A stretch of DNA of 64,000 nt from Ashinkailepas kermadecensis (taxonomy: Eukaryota; Arthropoda; Thecostraca; Neolepadidae), in NCBI GenBank assembly GCA_034440615.1, contig JAOTOM010002265.1, forward strand, positions 1 to 64,000, written 5' to 3'. The first letter of the stretch is position 1. Each line of letters starts with the position of its first letter. A model generated the notes under the pieces. It worked only from the letters and a program-made list of their open reading frames with translations. It made no database searches and had not been told where the DNA came from. This document shows, piece after piece, positions 51,028 through 64,000 of the stretch. The position numbers and the translations under genes are program-made.

Positions 51028-54000
51028 ACCACCCTGCCGATTCACTGCCGACGGACGTGTGACAGGGAGAGGCCCGACAGTCGGCGTCATCACCGGCGCT
51101 GGTGCTCCGTCCAGAACGCCGACGGCGTGTCGCTCGCCGGCCTCCTGGCCCTCCTGTTGATGTGCACCGTCTGCGTGGCCGGCGTACCGGCACCTCTTGG
51201 CGCCGACACTCGGCTGACAGCTGTCAGACGCGCTGTCCGCGCCATGCCGGCGGGCTGTCACACTCTGCTGGTGGTACAGTGGGACTCCACACTGGCACCC
51301 CTCACAGACACACTGCTGCGGCGGCTCAGCGGCCACCTCGCCTGGAGCGTGTTCACACCACGCGGCGACTGTGTGGCGGCGGCCAGCTCACGCTGCTCTG
51401 GTCGCGGCGGAGCGCCATGTCGCTGCTGGACGTCACCCTCTCCCGGCTGCTGGCCGACGTCGACCGGCCGACATTCTGGGCGGCGGACAGCGTGGTGCTG
51501 ACGTCCAACTCGTCCTGCCGCGGCCTGCTCGCCTCGCCCGTCGCCGACAAAGTGCACCAGCTGTTCTGCGTCTAACGGCACGGTCTCCTGCAGCGCCGCC
51601 ACTTCCAGCCGCCCTCCGAGTCATCGGTCGTCGTCCTTCACGCGCCCACCCGCACCTCAGTCCCGTGACGCACTCCTTCAACTACCATACCCTCAACGTC
51701 ACCGATGAGGTTATGTCACCGTTCATCATGCTCAGGATCTCCTCCGGCCGCCGCGCGCCGATGCTGGATCAGCTGACCGGCATAAGGCCGACCTACTGCG
51801 CGACTTCGCCGCTGCATGGCACGTTCGCGCACAGCTGGCCGCCAACCCGCAGCCGGGCGACTGGGGCCGGCAGGTGAACGGCGTGTGGACTGGCCTGGTG
51901 GGCACCGTGGCGGCCGGCCGCGTCGAGCTAACCGCCGGCGACATCAGCCACACTGAGGAGCGTCAGCGGACGGCCGACTTTACGCCGGCCCACATCAACA
52001 ACGTGTACGTGTCGCGCTGGGCGTTGGCCGGCGTGCAGTGGACCCGTTTCATGGAGCCCTAGCAGCGACAGGTGTGGTACTGGCTGCCGGCCAGCTACGC
52101 CGCCTTCGCCGCCGTCGACGCGTGGCTGGTCACGGCCGCCGGACGGCCGACGGACACCGGCGTGATGGCGGCCGTGTCGGTACAGCTGGCGCAGTCGCTG
52201 CCGTGGGCGCCGCGCCAGCCGCTGGCGCTCGGCCTGCTCGCCGTCTGACCGCTGGCCTGCACCGTCGTGACGCTGGCCTACAGCGGCACGCCGGTCAGCC
52301 ACCTGGTGCGGCCGGCGCCGCTGGTCAGCGCGGTCACGCCCGAGGGCTTCGTCCAGGCCGACCACACCATCGTCGCGCCCACCGGCATCGCGGCGGCGCT
52401 GCAGGCACAGCGACGTCAGGCGGGACTGGCGCGTCAGCTGGCGTAGCGCACCCCGACCCGTCTGGTGCGTCAGCTGGAGCAGCGCACCCCGACCCGTCTG
52501 GTGCGTCAGCTGGAGCAGCGCACCCCGACCCGTCTGGCGCGTCAGCTGGAGCAGCGCACCCCGACCCGTCTGGTGCGTCAGCTGGAGCAGCGCACCCCGA
52601 CCCGTCTGGCGCGTCAGCTGGCGTAGCGCACCCCGACCCGTCTGGTGCGTCAGCTGGAGCAGCGCACCCCGACCCGTCTGGTGCGTCAGCTGGAGCAGCG
52701 CACCCCGACCCGTCTGGTGCGTCAGCTGGAGCAGCGCACCCCGACCCGTCTGGTGCGTCAGCTGGAGCAGCGCACCCCGACCCGTCTGGTGCGTCAGCTG
52801 GAGCAGCGCACCCCGACCCGTCTGGTGCGTCAGCTGGAGCAGCGCACCCCGACCCGTCTGGTGCGTCAGCTGGAGCAGCGCACCCCGACCCGTCTGGTGC
52901 GTCAGCTGGAGCAGCGCACCCCGACCCGTCTGGTGCGTCAGCTGGAGCAGCGCACCCCGACCCGTCTGGTGCGTCAGCTGGAGCAGCGCACCCCGACCCG
53001 TCTGGTGCGTCAGCTGGAGCAGCGCACCCCGACCCGTCTGGTGCGTCAGCTGGAGCAGCGCACCCCGACCCGTCTGGTGCGTCAGCTGGAGCAGCGCACC
53101 CCGACCCGTCTGGTGCGTCAGCTGGAGCAGCGCACCCCGACCCGTCTGGTGCGTCAGCTGGAGCAGCGCGCCCCGACCCGTCTGGTGCGTCAGCTGGCGT
53201 AGCGCACCCCGACCCGTCTGGTGCGTCAGCTGGAGCAGCGCACCCCGACCCGTCTGGTGCGTCAGCTGGAGCAGCGCACCCCGACCCGTCTGGTGCGTCA
53301 GCTGGAGCAGCGCACCCCGACCCGTCTGGTGCGTCAGCTGGAGCAGCGCACCCCGACCCGTCTGGTGCGTCAGCTGGAGCAGCGCACCCCGACCCGTCTG
53401 GTGCGTCAGCTGGAGCAGCGCACCCCGACCCGTCTGGTGCGTCAGCTGGAGCAGCGCACCCCGACCCGTCTGGTGCGTCAGCTGGAGCAGCGCACCCCGA
53501 CCCGTCTGGTGCGTCAGCTGGAGCAGCGCACCCCGACCCGTCTGGTGCGTCAGCTGGAGCAGCGCACCCCGACCCGTCTGGTGCGTCAGCTGGAGCAGCG
53601 CACCCCGACCCGTCTGGCGCGTCAGCTGGAGCAGCGCACCCAGACCCGTCTGGCGACCAACCTCGCCTACCCGGCGGCGCTGCGCACGCTGACTGGCAGG
53701 CAGGCGTTGATGGAGGAGCGGTTGGTGGTGGCGCAGTTCCTGGCGCAGGCGCCGCACGTGCGCGCCGCCGAGCCGGGTCTGCTTCCCACCGGCTTGGCGT
53801 GGGCGCTGCAGTGGCACTCGCACTGGCTGCCAGCACCGGGTCGCTTCCTCCCGCGGATGCGGGAGTCAGGCCTCCTGGAGCGCCCTATCGATGGCTACGT
53901 GCACCAGCAGCGCGATGGCTACGTGCGCCTGCACAGCCAGTTCCAGCTGCTGGTGGCCGGCCTGGCCACGAACGCCGACGTGTTCTGTGTGGAGACGTTC

Positions 54001-54039
54001 GAGTACCGCATGTTGGCGGCCATCCGCCGCGGCCAGTGA
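51028..54039 (+). pseudogene. Ionotropic receptor (variant iGluR chemoreceptor), broken
   Basis: A signal-peptide-like SLAGLLALLLMCTVCVAG (51120-51180) begins a frame running to about 51390. The sequence then continues in two other frames (SMSLLDVTLSRLLADV-like region, about 51400-51575; VTDEVMSPFIMLR, about 51700) and from 51874 again in the first. There GVWTGLVGTVAAGRVELTAG and DISHTEERQRTADFT match the S1 ligand-binding lobe of ionotropic receptors, followed by a channel segment (VTLAYSGTPVSHLVRP) and the S2 lobe (TNLAYPAALRTLTGRQALME, LAWALQ, RMRESGLLER). In-frame stops at 52060, 52246, 52444, 52624 and 53200, plus frame changes, mark it as a pseudogene unless the assembly is faulty. Such receptors are ligand-gated chemosensory channels in protostomes. 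Confidence 0.75.
52447..53634 (+). repeat. 36-bp repeat, 33 copies, inside the receptor S2 region
   Basis: Exact 36-bp spacing. In the receptor frame each unit encodes RTPTRLVRQLEQ. The array has grown from the sequence still present at its 3' edge (RTQTRLATNLAYPAAL), between QAQRRQAGLARQL and NLAYPAAL. Units are nearly identical; a variant ending GCGTAG (a stop) occurs three times and a GTCTGGCG variant a few times. All + frames and two minus frames stay open through it. Confidence 0.96.
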
Positions 54040-54740
54040 GTCGCCCCGACACAGAACTGCAGGGCTGACAATGAGTCGCCCCAACACAGAGCTGCAGGGC
54101 CAACAGTGAGTCGCCCCAACACAGAGCTGCAGGGCCGACAGTGAGTCGCCCCGACACAGAACTGCAGGGCCGACAGTGAGTCGCCCCAACACAGAGCTGC
54201 AGGGCTGACAGTGAGTCGCCCCGACACAGAACTGCGGGGCCGACAGTGAGTCGTCCCGACACAGAGCTGCAGGGCCGACAGTTAGTCGCCCCGACATAGA
54301 GCTGTAGAGCCGACAGTGAGTCGCCCCTATACAGAGCTGCAGAACCGACAGTGAGTCGCCCCGCACAGAGCTGTAGAGCCGACAGTGAGTCGCCCCGACA
54401 CAGAGCTGTAGAGCCCACAGTGAATCGCACCGACACAGAGCTGCAGAGCCGACAATGAGTCGCCCCGACACAGAGCTGCAGAGCCGACAGTCAGTCGCCC
54501 CGACACAGAGCTGTAGAGCCGACAGTGAGTCGCCCCGACACAGAGCTATAGAGCCCACAGTGAGTCGCCCCGACACAGAGCTGCAGAGCCGACAGTGAGT
54601 CGTCCCGACACACAGAGCTGCAAAGCCGACGGTGAGTCGCCCCAGACACAGAGCTGCACGGCCGACAGTGAGTCACCCCGACACAGAACTACAGGGCCGA
54701 CAGTGATTCGCCCCGACATAGAGCTGCAGAGCCGACAACG
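54036..54740 (+). repeat. 35-bp array starting at the end of the receptor frame, about 20 copies
   Basis: Units with 'acagtgagtcgccccgacac' and 'agagctgcagggccg' spaced 35 bp. The first GTGAGT (54036) falls exactly where the receptor frame ends (RRGQ then TGA), so the unit may begin at a splice donor 'ggcca|gtgagt'. Most units keep CA|GTGAGT. Confidence 0.92.
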
Positions 54741-56284
54741 GAGCGTCGCAGTCGACCAGGACGGTGAGACGCCGGTCGTGGTGAGCGGCTTGTCCACCAG
54801 GCAGCTGCGAGTCAGGCGGCTGTAGTGTCTCGGCGATGTTTCGATGTGGTGATCAGCATTGGTAGTGTTGCAATATTAATCCTCACACGAGCTATTTCGG
54901 TATCGATTGTCTTGTGGGCGGTGGCACCACCACCGGCAACATGATGAGGGTGTGGAGCAGATTCTGAGTCAGACTTTCCATGCTGCACCATACACCATAG
55001 ATCATAGGCGTAACCTCGAATGCCCAACAAAAGCGGCATGCAATTAGCGAGCAAAAATAGTTGCCTTGTTGAGGACTGTCATGGAATCGATCGGGAGAGA
55101 GGTAGAATTGGTGTGTCTGCCCTATCGTCTCGCACCCCTGGACAGTCCTTGTAGGGTGCTGTGCTGCCACCGTCGCCGATCGATGAGTGACGCTGAGGGG
55201 TAGACTTGCGTGTCTGCCCTATCGTCTCGTACCCCTGGTTGATGGACTCTGACTGTGCTGGATGGCATACCAAACTACTCGACGCCACTATAATGAAGAC
55301 GACGCAAGATTCTATCCTACCTGTTATCTCGGACTGATAGAGTCTTCATACTAGTCTATCGTCAAGCCAAGGAAGCGCGTGGGCTGAAGGCCTAGCCCCG
55401 ACTGCCCGTCGTAGCAATAGTGTACAGACAGCAGACGACATTGCAATCTCTGCAGATACCCCAATTGCAACGCTAACGGTTATTATATGTATTCTGGGCA
55501 TTTAACCCTCGTACTTGAACGGTGTTTTCCGACATTCTCCAGTGCTGGTGGGTGGGGAGGGGTGGGGGATGTTGTGACCTCCTTACGCTTCCAAACGGAA
55601 ATGATATGAAGCAAATGCCAGCGTGTTACACGCGACAGGTTGTCGCCCTTGGCAACAGCTTGATTAATACCTGGGTTACTGATCCATCTCCCATGAGAGC
55701 TATTCGGTTATATTTAATTAAATAATTAATGTTCCTTCAATTGCTCGCAACAATCGATATACTTCACGCTTAGTCATTACCCGTGTGGGAAGAATATAGA
55801 ACAAGGGCTTAAAATGTTCACCATATTCTGCTTAGCATTTATCATTGCCATTTGCCATGCATCTGCATTGCATTGCAAATGTCCACATTCTTCTCGGCAT
55901 CTTGGAATACTTCTCTTTCTGGTTCTTGTTATATTCTCTATATATTATTATATTCCTATCCTTATGTTTCAACTCATTCGTCCAGGGATGAATCATGTCG
56001 AAGTGCTGACACTACTTTGGATGCATCCGTAATAGTGCCCCCAAACACGATTTTCTTGCATTCTGGGATTAAAATGGATCCCAGATTCAGTTTCAGCGTC
56101 CCAATTAACCCCAGAGTGCATCACTAAAGCTGAAGAAGGCCGTCTGAAATTCGGTCCAGTCAATGATCTTGAATGACCTCAGAAGGTTCAATAGTCTCGG
56201 TAAACACATTAGCTAAGTTGTCCAGCTCTCTACTACAACACCCAACATTGGCCATGTGGAGGAAATAAGTGGGGCTAAGCACCG
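54741..56284. other. Unassigned sequence with a small direct repeat
   Basis: 'tgtctgccctatcgtctcg' occurs at about 55112 and 55212, within a longer diverged duplication. No gene or family is recognised. Confidence 0.4.
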
Positions 56285-57165
56285 ATAATTTCACTGGTTT
56301 GCGACAAACGACCCGACATGTTCACACTTATAGCGTCACAGCTTAGTGACCTGACAAGATATCTTCATTGTTTGCGACAAACGACCCGACATGTTCAGTT
56401 ATAGTGTCACAGCTAAGTGACCTGACAAGATATCTTCCTTGTTTGCGACAAACGACCCGACATGTTCAGTTATAGTGTCACAGCTAAGTGACCTGACAAG
56501 ATATCTTCATTGTTTGCGACAAACGACCCGACATGTTCAGTTATAGTGTCACAGCTAAGTGACCTGACAAGATATCTTCATTGTTTGCGACACACGACCC
56601 GACATGTTCACACTTATAGCGTCACAGCTAAGTGACCTGACAAGATATCTTCATTGTTTGCGACAAACGACCCGACATGTTCAGTTATAGTGTCACAGCT
56701 AAGTGACCTGACAAGATATCTTCATTGTTTGCGACAAACGACCCGACATGTTCAGTTATAGCGTCACAGCTAAGTGACCCGACAAGATATCTTCCTTGTT
56801 TGCGACAAACGACCCGACATGTTCACACTTATAGCGTCACAGCTTAGTGACCTGACAAGATATCTTCATTGTTTGCGACAAACGACCCGACATGTTCACA
56901 CTTATAGCGTCACAGCTAGGTGACCTGACAAGATATCTTCCTTGTTTGCGACAAACGACCCGACATGTTCACACTTATAGCGTCACAGCTAAGTGACCTG
57001 ACAAGATATCTTCATTGTTTGCGACACACGACCCGACATGTTCACACTTATAGCGTCACAGCTAAGTGACCTGACAAGACATCTTCATTGTTTGCGACAA
57101 ACGACCCGTCATGTGCACTGTTATAATGTCACAACTCAGTGACCTGACAGGACATCTTCAATGTT
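56285..57165. repeat. 71-75-bp minisatellite, about 12 copies
   Basis: Units with 'gacaagatatcttcattgtt', 'tgcgacaaacgacccgacat' and 'tatagcgtcacagctaagtg'. A 3-bp-longer variant with 'gttcacactt' is mixed with 'gttcagtt'. Confidence 0.95.
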
Positions 57166-57186
57166 TGAACCAAACGCAAATTTAAA

Positions 57187-57259
57187 CCAAACGCAAAAGA
57201 TGCGTTATCAGCTGCACCAAGCAGTGGTGTACATAAGCAAGCCGTTTTCTCATAGTACG
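57187..57259. repeat. 73-bp direct repeat, left copy
   Basis: Identical over 73 bp to 58944-59016 (starts 'ccaaacgcaaaagatgcg', ends 'ttctcatagtacg'). The pair brackets the second satellite block. Confidence 0.95.
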
Positions 57260-58910
57260 GAGGAGTTTCCCCAATCCGGAGAGGTTGAGAACCACCTGTC
57301 CAGTGGCTGAACACGACACGGTGTGATGGTGCCTGGATCGGTTGGCTGTGTGACGGCTCCTGTGCCAGTGCTGCGAGCGCAAGAGTCACGGTGGTGCTGC
57401 CAGGGGCGGAGAGAGCTCCCCGCACTGCCGAGTCTGGACGTGCCACTCACATCGGACACAGGCCGGCTGGCTGAGGTCACTGACAGCCGACACTGACATC
57501 CGACACTGACACCCAACACTGACACCTGACACCCGACATCGACACCCACACTGATACCAGACACTAACACCCGACACTGATATCCAACACTGACACCCGA
57601 CACTTATACCCGACACTGACACCCGACACTGACACCCGATACCGACACCCACACTGATACCCGACACTAACGTCCGAAACTGATGCCCGACACTGACACC
57701 TGACACTTAGACCCGACACTGCCACCCGACACTGCCACCCAGCACTGATATACGACACTGACAGCCGACACTGACACACGACACTGACACCCAGCACTGA
57801 TATACGACACTGACAGCCGACACTGACACACGACACTGACACCCGACACTGATGCCCGCACTTACACCCGACACTGACACCCGACACTGATACCCGACAT
57901 TAACACCAGACACTGATACCCGACACTGACACCCGACACTTAGACCCGACACTGATACCCGACACTGACACCCGACACTTAGACCCGACACTGACACCCA
58001 ACACTGATATCCGACACTGACGCCCGACACTGAAACCAGATACTGACACCCAACACTGACACACGACACTGACACCCGACACTGATACCCGACACTGATA
58101 CTCGACACTGACACCCGACACTGAGACCCGGCACTCATACCCGGCAATGACACCCGACACTGACAGCCGACACTGACACCCAACACTGACACCCGACATC
58201 CGACATCGACACCCACACTGATACCCGACACTAACACGCGACACTGATACCCGACACTGACACCTGACACTGATATCCGACACTGACACCCGACACTGAT
58301 ACCCAACACTGACACCCGACACCGACACCTGACACTGACACACGACACTGACACCCATCACTGATACCCGACACTTGACCCGACACTGATGCCCTACACT
58401 TAGACGCGATACTGACACCCACGCTGATACCCGACACTAACACCCGACACTGATACGCGATACTGACACCGGACATTTAGACCCGACACTGACACCAAAC
58501 ACTGACACCAGAAACCGACATCCATACTGATACCCGACACCAACACCCGACACTGACACCTGACACTGACACCCAACACTGACATCCGACACTGTCACCC
58601 GACACTGATACCCGACACTGACACCCGACACTGACACCCGACACTGACACCAGACACTGATACCCGACACTTAGACCCGACACTGACACCCGACACTGAT
58701 ACCCGACACTGATACCCGCCACTGATACTCGACACTGACACCCGACACTGAGACCCGGCACTCACACTCGGCAATGACACCCGACCCTAACAGCCGGCAC
58801 TGACACCCAACACTGACACCCGACACCCGACACTGATATCCGACACCCGACACTGATACCAGACACTGATACCCGGCACTGGCACCCGACACCGACAACG
58901 ACGCCCGACA
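57257..58910. repeat. Segmental duplication, copy 2 (satellite block)
   Basis: Counterpart of 43285-44925. It begins at 'ggaggagtt' directly after the left 73-bp repeat and ends at 'acgacgcccgaca', after which a short hairpin and the right 73-bp repeat follow. Confidence 0.92.
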
Positions 58911-58915
58911 TGTTT

Positions 58916-58942
58916 GCGACGCACCAAGCAGTGGTGCGTCGC
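58916..58942. repeat. Perfect 10-bp stem hairpin
   Basis: GCGACGCACC (58916-58925) and GGTGCGTCGC (58933-58942) are perfect inverted repeats around 'aagcagt', just before the right 73-bp repeat. Part of that repeat ('caccaagcagtggtg') resembles the hairpin. Confidence 0.85.
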
Positions 58943-58943
58943 A

Positions 58944-59016
58944 CCAAACGCAAAAGATGCGTTATCAGCTGCACCAAGCAGTGGTGTACATAAGCAAGCC
59001 GTTTTCTCATAGTACG
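58944..59016. repeat. 73-bp direct repeat, right copy
   Basis: Base-for-base copy of 57187-57259, followed by an A-rich stretch. Confidence 0.95.
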
Positions 59017-59049
59017 AAAAAAAGACCTTAGGGTGATGCATGAGCTGCA

Positions 59050-59345
59050 CTGGCGAAGGTTAACATCCGCTCGGGTGGAAGGTTAACATCCGCTCTGGCA
59101 GAGAGCCGATCACTGGTGAAGGTTAGCATCCGATCGGGTAGAGGGCCTGGTGGTGAAGGTTAATGTACTGGTATCAGCCCTCGGGTAGAGGGCTGATCGC
59201 TGGTGAGGGTTAACATGCACTCTGTTAGAGGACCTGGTGGCGGAGGTTGACATCTGCTCGGGTAGAGGGGCCTGATGGTGAAGGTTAACGTCCGCTCGGG
59301 TAGAGAGCCTGGCGGAGAAGGTTAACATCCGCTCGAGTAGAAGGC
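59050..59345. repeat. Degenerate repeat of about 30-60 bp
   Basis: Variants of 'gaaggttaacatccgctcgg' and 'gtagagggcctggtgg'. The stretch 59346-60490 that follows shows a weak tRNA-like segment (about 60160-60205, 'ggtgttcaagtccg') and no gene. Confidence 0.8.
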
Positions 59346-60494
59346 CGATCATCGTCGTCTTTTCTATTCAGCTTAGTCGCCGTACTATAATTGCATGTAG
59401 TCTTGTGTTGAGTCTTATAGCTTGCTTTATGGTGCTCTGTGATAGATTTGGGCGCCGAACTGGTCAATAAGGCACCAAAATTGTTTTGCGATCCTTTTGT
59501 TGTTCTTGGGTGGAGAGGGGGGGAGGGTACAATCAGGGATATAGTCAAATGCAATTGATGACTTCGGAACAACTAACCAACTAGACTGGTAAATGTAGAC
59601 ACTAAATTCAAATCCATCCTAGAAACCTCAGCTCTCCGGGAAGAGGCTAACCAAGGCCATTCGAGGTTATTGAAGTATAAGTCAAAACAGTGGCAACCTG
59701 TAGCCGATCATCTAAAGATATTACATTGCACAACCTGGGTTTAAAGAAATGCATTCTACAAGTATAATGGCATACTTTTATCAATCTGACCCTTACTCCA
59801 GCATCCCTTTTAGGCTATTCCACCTAACCTGATCTGATATTAACCTGACATACTTCACACTGGCGGAAGATAATGTGGTCAATCATATTTCAACCCTTTT
59901 TAGGTGGAACGATTAGCTAGAAGATGAAGCACACATGTAGTTTTTAAGCTTCAAGTCTGAGCCCCAAACCACCAGAGCTACTTTCTTATTTCTTATTTGG
60001 TCAGTTATAAATAAACAGTAAATTAAAACTAATGTCTATTTTAAGCACCCAATTTTGGGTATGCTTGAAAAGTTATCCTAGAAAAGGCATTGTTAAAAGC
60101 TGGAGTCCTGACTTTCGCCTCGTCTAGTCCACTCACCGTTGACTACCTTGAGACCAGACCATCGTCAAGCGATCCGGTGTTCAAGTCCGCACAGCCTTTG
60201 TTACTTAGGCAGCGCTGCGCGTGATATGTTTTTGGATGGATTTGGGAGAATGCAATGAGTCAATTTCACACTCCCCCCACCCAAGCGGGTGCTAAGAGCA
60301 GCGTCGGATGGCACCTTCCAGATTGCTGACAGATAGTGCTGTTCTCTAACTACCGCAGAAATGGTTTAGATCCGGATGCTGAGACCACCGGACATGATCC
60401 GTCACCATCTTGGTCATGACCCAGCCGTGTGGCCTGTAATTAGTCAAGCCAGCGACTAATCGAGGTAAGAGTGGAGCAGCTGATACCCATCAGC

Positions 60495-61290
60495 ATGCAC
60501 AGCCTGCCACCCTCAGCCGACACCCCCAGCTGACACCCCAGCTGACATACACAGCCTGCCACCCTCAGCCGACACCCCCAGCTGACACCCCAGCTGACAT
60601 ACACAGCCTGCCACCCTCAGCCGACACCCCCAGCTGACACCCAGCTGACATACACAGTCTGCCACCCTCAGCCGACACCCCCAGCTGACACCCAGCTGAC
60701 ATACACAGCCTGCCACCCTCAGCCGACACCCCCAGCTGACACCCAGCTGACATACACAGCCTGCCACCCTCAGCCGACACCCCCAGCTGACATACACAGC
60801 CTGCCACCCTCAGCCGACACCCCCAGCTGACACCCAGCTGACATACACAGCCTGCCACCCTCAGCCGACACCCCCAGCTGATACCCAGCTGACATACACA
60901 GCCTGCCACCCTCAGCCGACACCCCCAGCTGACACCCAGCTGACATACACAGCCTGCCAACCTCAGCCGACACCCCCAGCTGACACCCAGCTGACATACA
61001 CAGCCTGCCATCCTCAGCCTACACCCCGGCTGACACCGAGCTAACACCCACAGCCTGCCACCCTCAGTCCACACCCCAGCTGACACCCAGCTAATATGCA
61101 CAGCCTGCCACCCTCAGCCAACACCCATAGTTGACACCCCAGCTAACATGTACAGCCTGCCACCCTCAGCCGACACCCAGCTAACATGCACAGCCTGCCA
61201 CCCTCAGCCAACACCCCAGCTGACACCCAGCTAACATGCACAGCCTGCCACCCTCAGCTAACACCCCAGCTGACACCCAGCTAACATGCA
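60495..61290. repeat. 53-bp minisatellite, about 15 copies
   Basis: Units with 'cagcctgccaccctcagccg' and 'acacccccagctgacaccca'. They are cleaner in the first two thirds and more diverged towards 61290. Confidence 0.95.
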
Positions 61291-61353
61291 CAGCATGTTC
61301 GCTAGTTGACTGCGCATTTGGGTGACAACGACAGGTGTATCTCTCGGAATGCT

Positions 61354-62100
<747 letters not shown>

Positions 62101-64000
62101 ATGCTCTTCACCACATTCCATACCCCATGCACCACCTCGCAGCCCTCAGGCACGTTGCTGTCGGTTTGGCAGCGTAGGAATACACCAACCCAGCTAGTCA
62201 CCTGCGCTCTGGACATTCCTCACTAATAATTATGAACCGCGAAAGTAGTTAGGTGAAAGTTGGGAAGTGTCGACCAAGCTATCGCCTCTGCGGCGATGGT
62301 GCATACATTCTTCACCTCGTGCGATATTTTGCTCCTGATATTACCGCAGAGATGTGTTAGATATTTAATTTTAGCGACATAAATAGTGGATACAGAGGTA
62401 GTCGTCATTACAAGCAAAATAGGCGGTGCGCTGAGTGACAAATCACCTACTTATTGTAGTTGTTTGGTCCTTTGCGGCTTTCACAGCTATGGAAACATTA
62501 CATACGCCGGTGAATGGAACCATTTGTTTGGAAACATGCTGACATAGTTATACTATAATGATTTAGGTCTGCCGCGTTCTTGACCTGATCGGGCCAGTAA
62601 CCAGCTGATCCTCTCGGTGGGGAGTAAACACGTGCGCATGTGGCGACCCGCACCCTGCCTGACCAGGACCCGACCCGCACCCTGCCTGACCAGGACCTGG
62701 GAGGTCAATGTGGCCAGCCCTCTGTCGACTGAGAACACTGGAACATCACCAGGGTAGCCCATGTCAGCAAAGTAAGGAGGGCCGCAGCTGACAGATGTAG
62801 CACACGAGTGTGAACGCTACACTTAGGGCCATCGGGTCCACTACATGATGGAGTGCATGTGGATGAGAGGGTAGTTTAAGGTACTCAATGGTCCCTAATT
62901 TATTGAGCTGTATTGAGTATGCGGCTTAACACAGTGCTCTTGCCCCGTCGGTCTATTGCAGAACGTTAAGAGCAGGTCGGCTCTAACTTTGGGTCACCTT
63001 TCCGTGACAGGAATACCTTCGACAGCGGGAACACCATGATGCGATAACTGCTCGCCGGCCACCACATTTAGCACTGTGCCAACTGCTGCTGGGTGAGGTG
63101 AAAGACATCAAGAATATGCATGTCGCCTTACCTATTTGCCGTGGTAGGGACTGCGATGAACAGCACTGAAATACGGGGAGGGGGGGGGCAGAGGCGCAGC
63201 CAGAGGAGTGTGTGTGGGGGATACTCCTTAAGCACCCAAAAATAAACTAGATCAAATGAGAAATTTTGAGATTGTTGCCACACAAATCTCAAATCACATT
63301 TTCGACAAGTTTCGAGTGGCGGAAGCTTTCTCTGTTTCATCATACTTTTTGGTGGAAAAAATACCTTAGAAAAATCCTGGCTGAGCTACTGGAGCGGAAA
63401 GATGAGAATTGTTTCGGTATGGTTGCTTGCGTTACGGGGGCTAAATAAAACAGCATGGTGTGTGTGCAAATTATGCAAAATTATAAAGCAATACAATGCG
63501 GTTTTGGCGGCACGGCACCAGCACTACACGGCGCAGCTCCATGCTACAGTGGCAGTTCGGGGACAGCCCTGGCCGCTTTTGTGACAGAACAGTGGTCCGC
63601 GACTACTCTCCATAATCGGATAATGCCGGTGCACTGAAGTATTCCGGCGCACAGCGCAAAAACGACAATGGACTCGCGAGAAGTCGGCCGAGCATTTCCA
63701 CAGTCCGCCTGTGCTCCGTCTCTCCAGACGACTTTCGTCCGTCTGTGACGTCATCTTTTTACGAACGCCAATTGGATAAGCATCATCAGAAGGCGCACTC
63801 AATATACATCCATAATTTAAAAGCTCAGACTACCAGGAGGAGAAAGTGGCTAAGCTGGGAGAAAGGAGGCACGGCGCTTCGTTTGCGAATACCGCATCTC
63901 GCTGGGCATGATCTCCCGCTGCGAGGCATCCAGCCGTGTTGCATGTGCAGCGGCCATTAGTGGCACGCGAGTGTAGCCGGCGCGGCCCGGCGGCCGATGG
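62101..64000. other. Right end of the window, no gene recognised
   Basis: A two-copy 28-bp repeat ('cgacccgcaccctgcctgac') lies at about 62647-62700. GC content rises near 63900-64000, but no exon, promoter motif or RNA gene could be supported. Confidence 0.4.

Noticed and set aside
51928..54068. Long open frames of 500-676 codons on both strands
   Set aside because: Shadows of a 36-bp repeat whose length is divisible by three; only the frame matching the ionotropic receptor lobes has family support.

Overview
The window is eukaryotic. Its coding segments are short, joined by GT-AG introns, and embedded in dense minisatellites, microsatellites and non-LTR retrotransposon remains. A chemosensory-type ionotropic receptor (a protostome family), tRNA-derived SINE traces, CR1-like LINEs and a SCYL2 orthologue point to a protostome invertebrate. 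A crustacean or other arthropod is my best guess, but the species cannot be read from the sequence.

Layout. 1-1963: non-coding, with an old direct repeat. 1964-3960: GC-rich minisatellites. About 5000-8599 (+): the last three recognisable exons of a coiled-coil protein, possibly CEP135/TSGA10-like. 11931-27978 (-): a complete 13-exon SCYL2 gene (clathrin-associated pseudokinase, 885 codons), convergent with the first gene. All exon phases join and most introns carry tandem arrays. 27986-30115: a 56-bp array against the first SCYL2 coding exon, interrupted by a small hAT-like element with an 8-bp target duplication. 31290-37920: three LINE remnants. 38600-47060: several minisatellites, including a 1.9-kb degenerate satellite. 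48000-50430: an RNase H-bearing LINE split by an 886-bp element with inverted ends. About 51030-54039 (+): a broken ionotropic receptor gene with a 36-bp repeat expanded 33 times inside its ligand-binding region, followed by a 35-bp array. 56285-59016: a 71-75-bp array and a second copy of part of the 43-45 kb satellite, bounded by identical 73-bp direct repeats. 60490-62100: a 53-bp array and a long GT/GA/TA microsatellite. 62101-64000: no recognised gene.

The most unusual feature is that many arrays are not simply intronic. Their repeat unit spans a real exon-intron boundary, so authentic splice donors or acceptors plus some exon sequence have been copied 2 to 11 times. This is seen at SCYL2 exons 2, 4, 6 and 9 (donors) and 10 (acceptor), at three or more junctions of the coiled-coil gene, and apparently at the end of the ionotropic receptor exon. 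I read the exon joins by eye from protein similarity and splice signals. No database or transcript was available.
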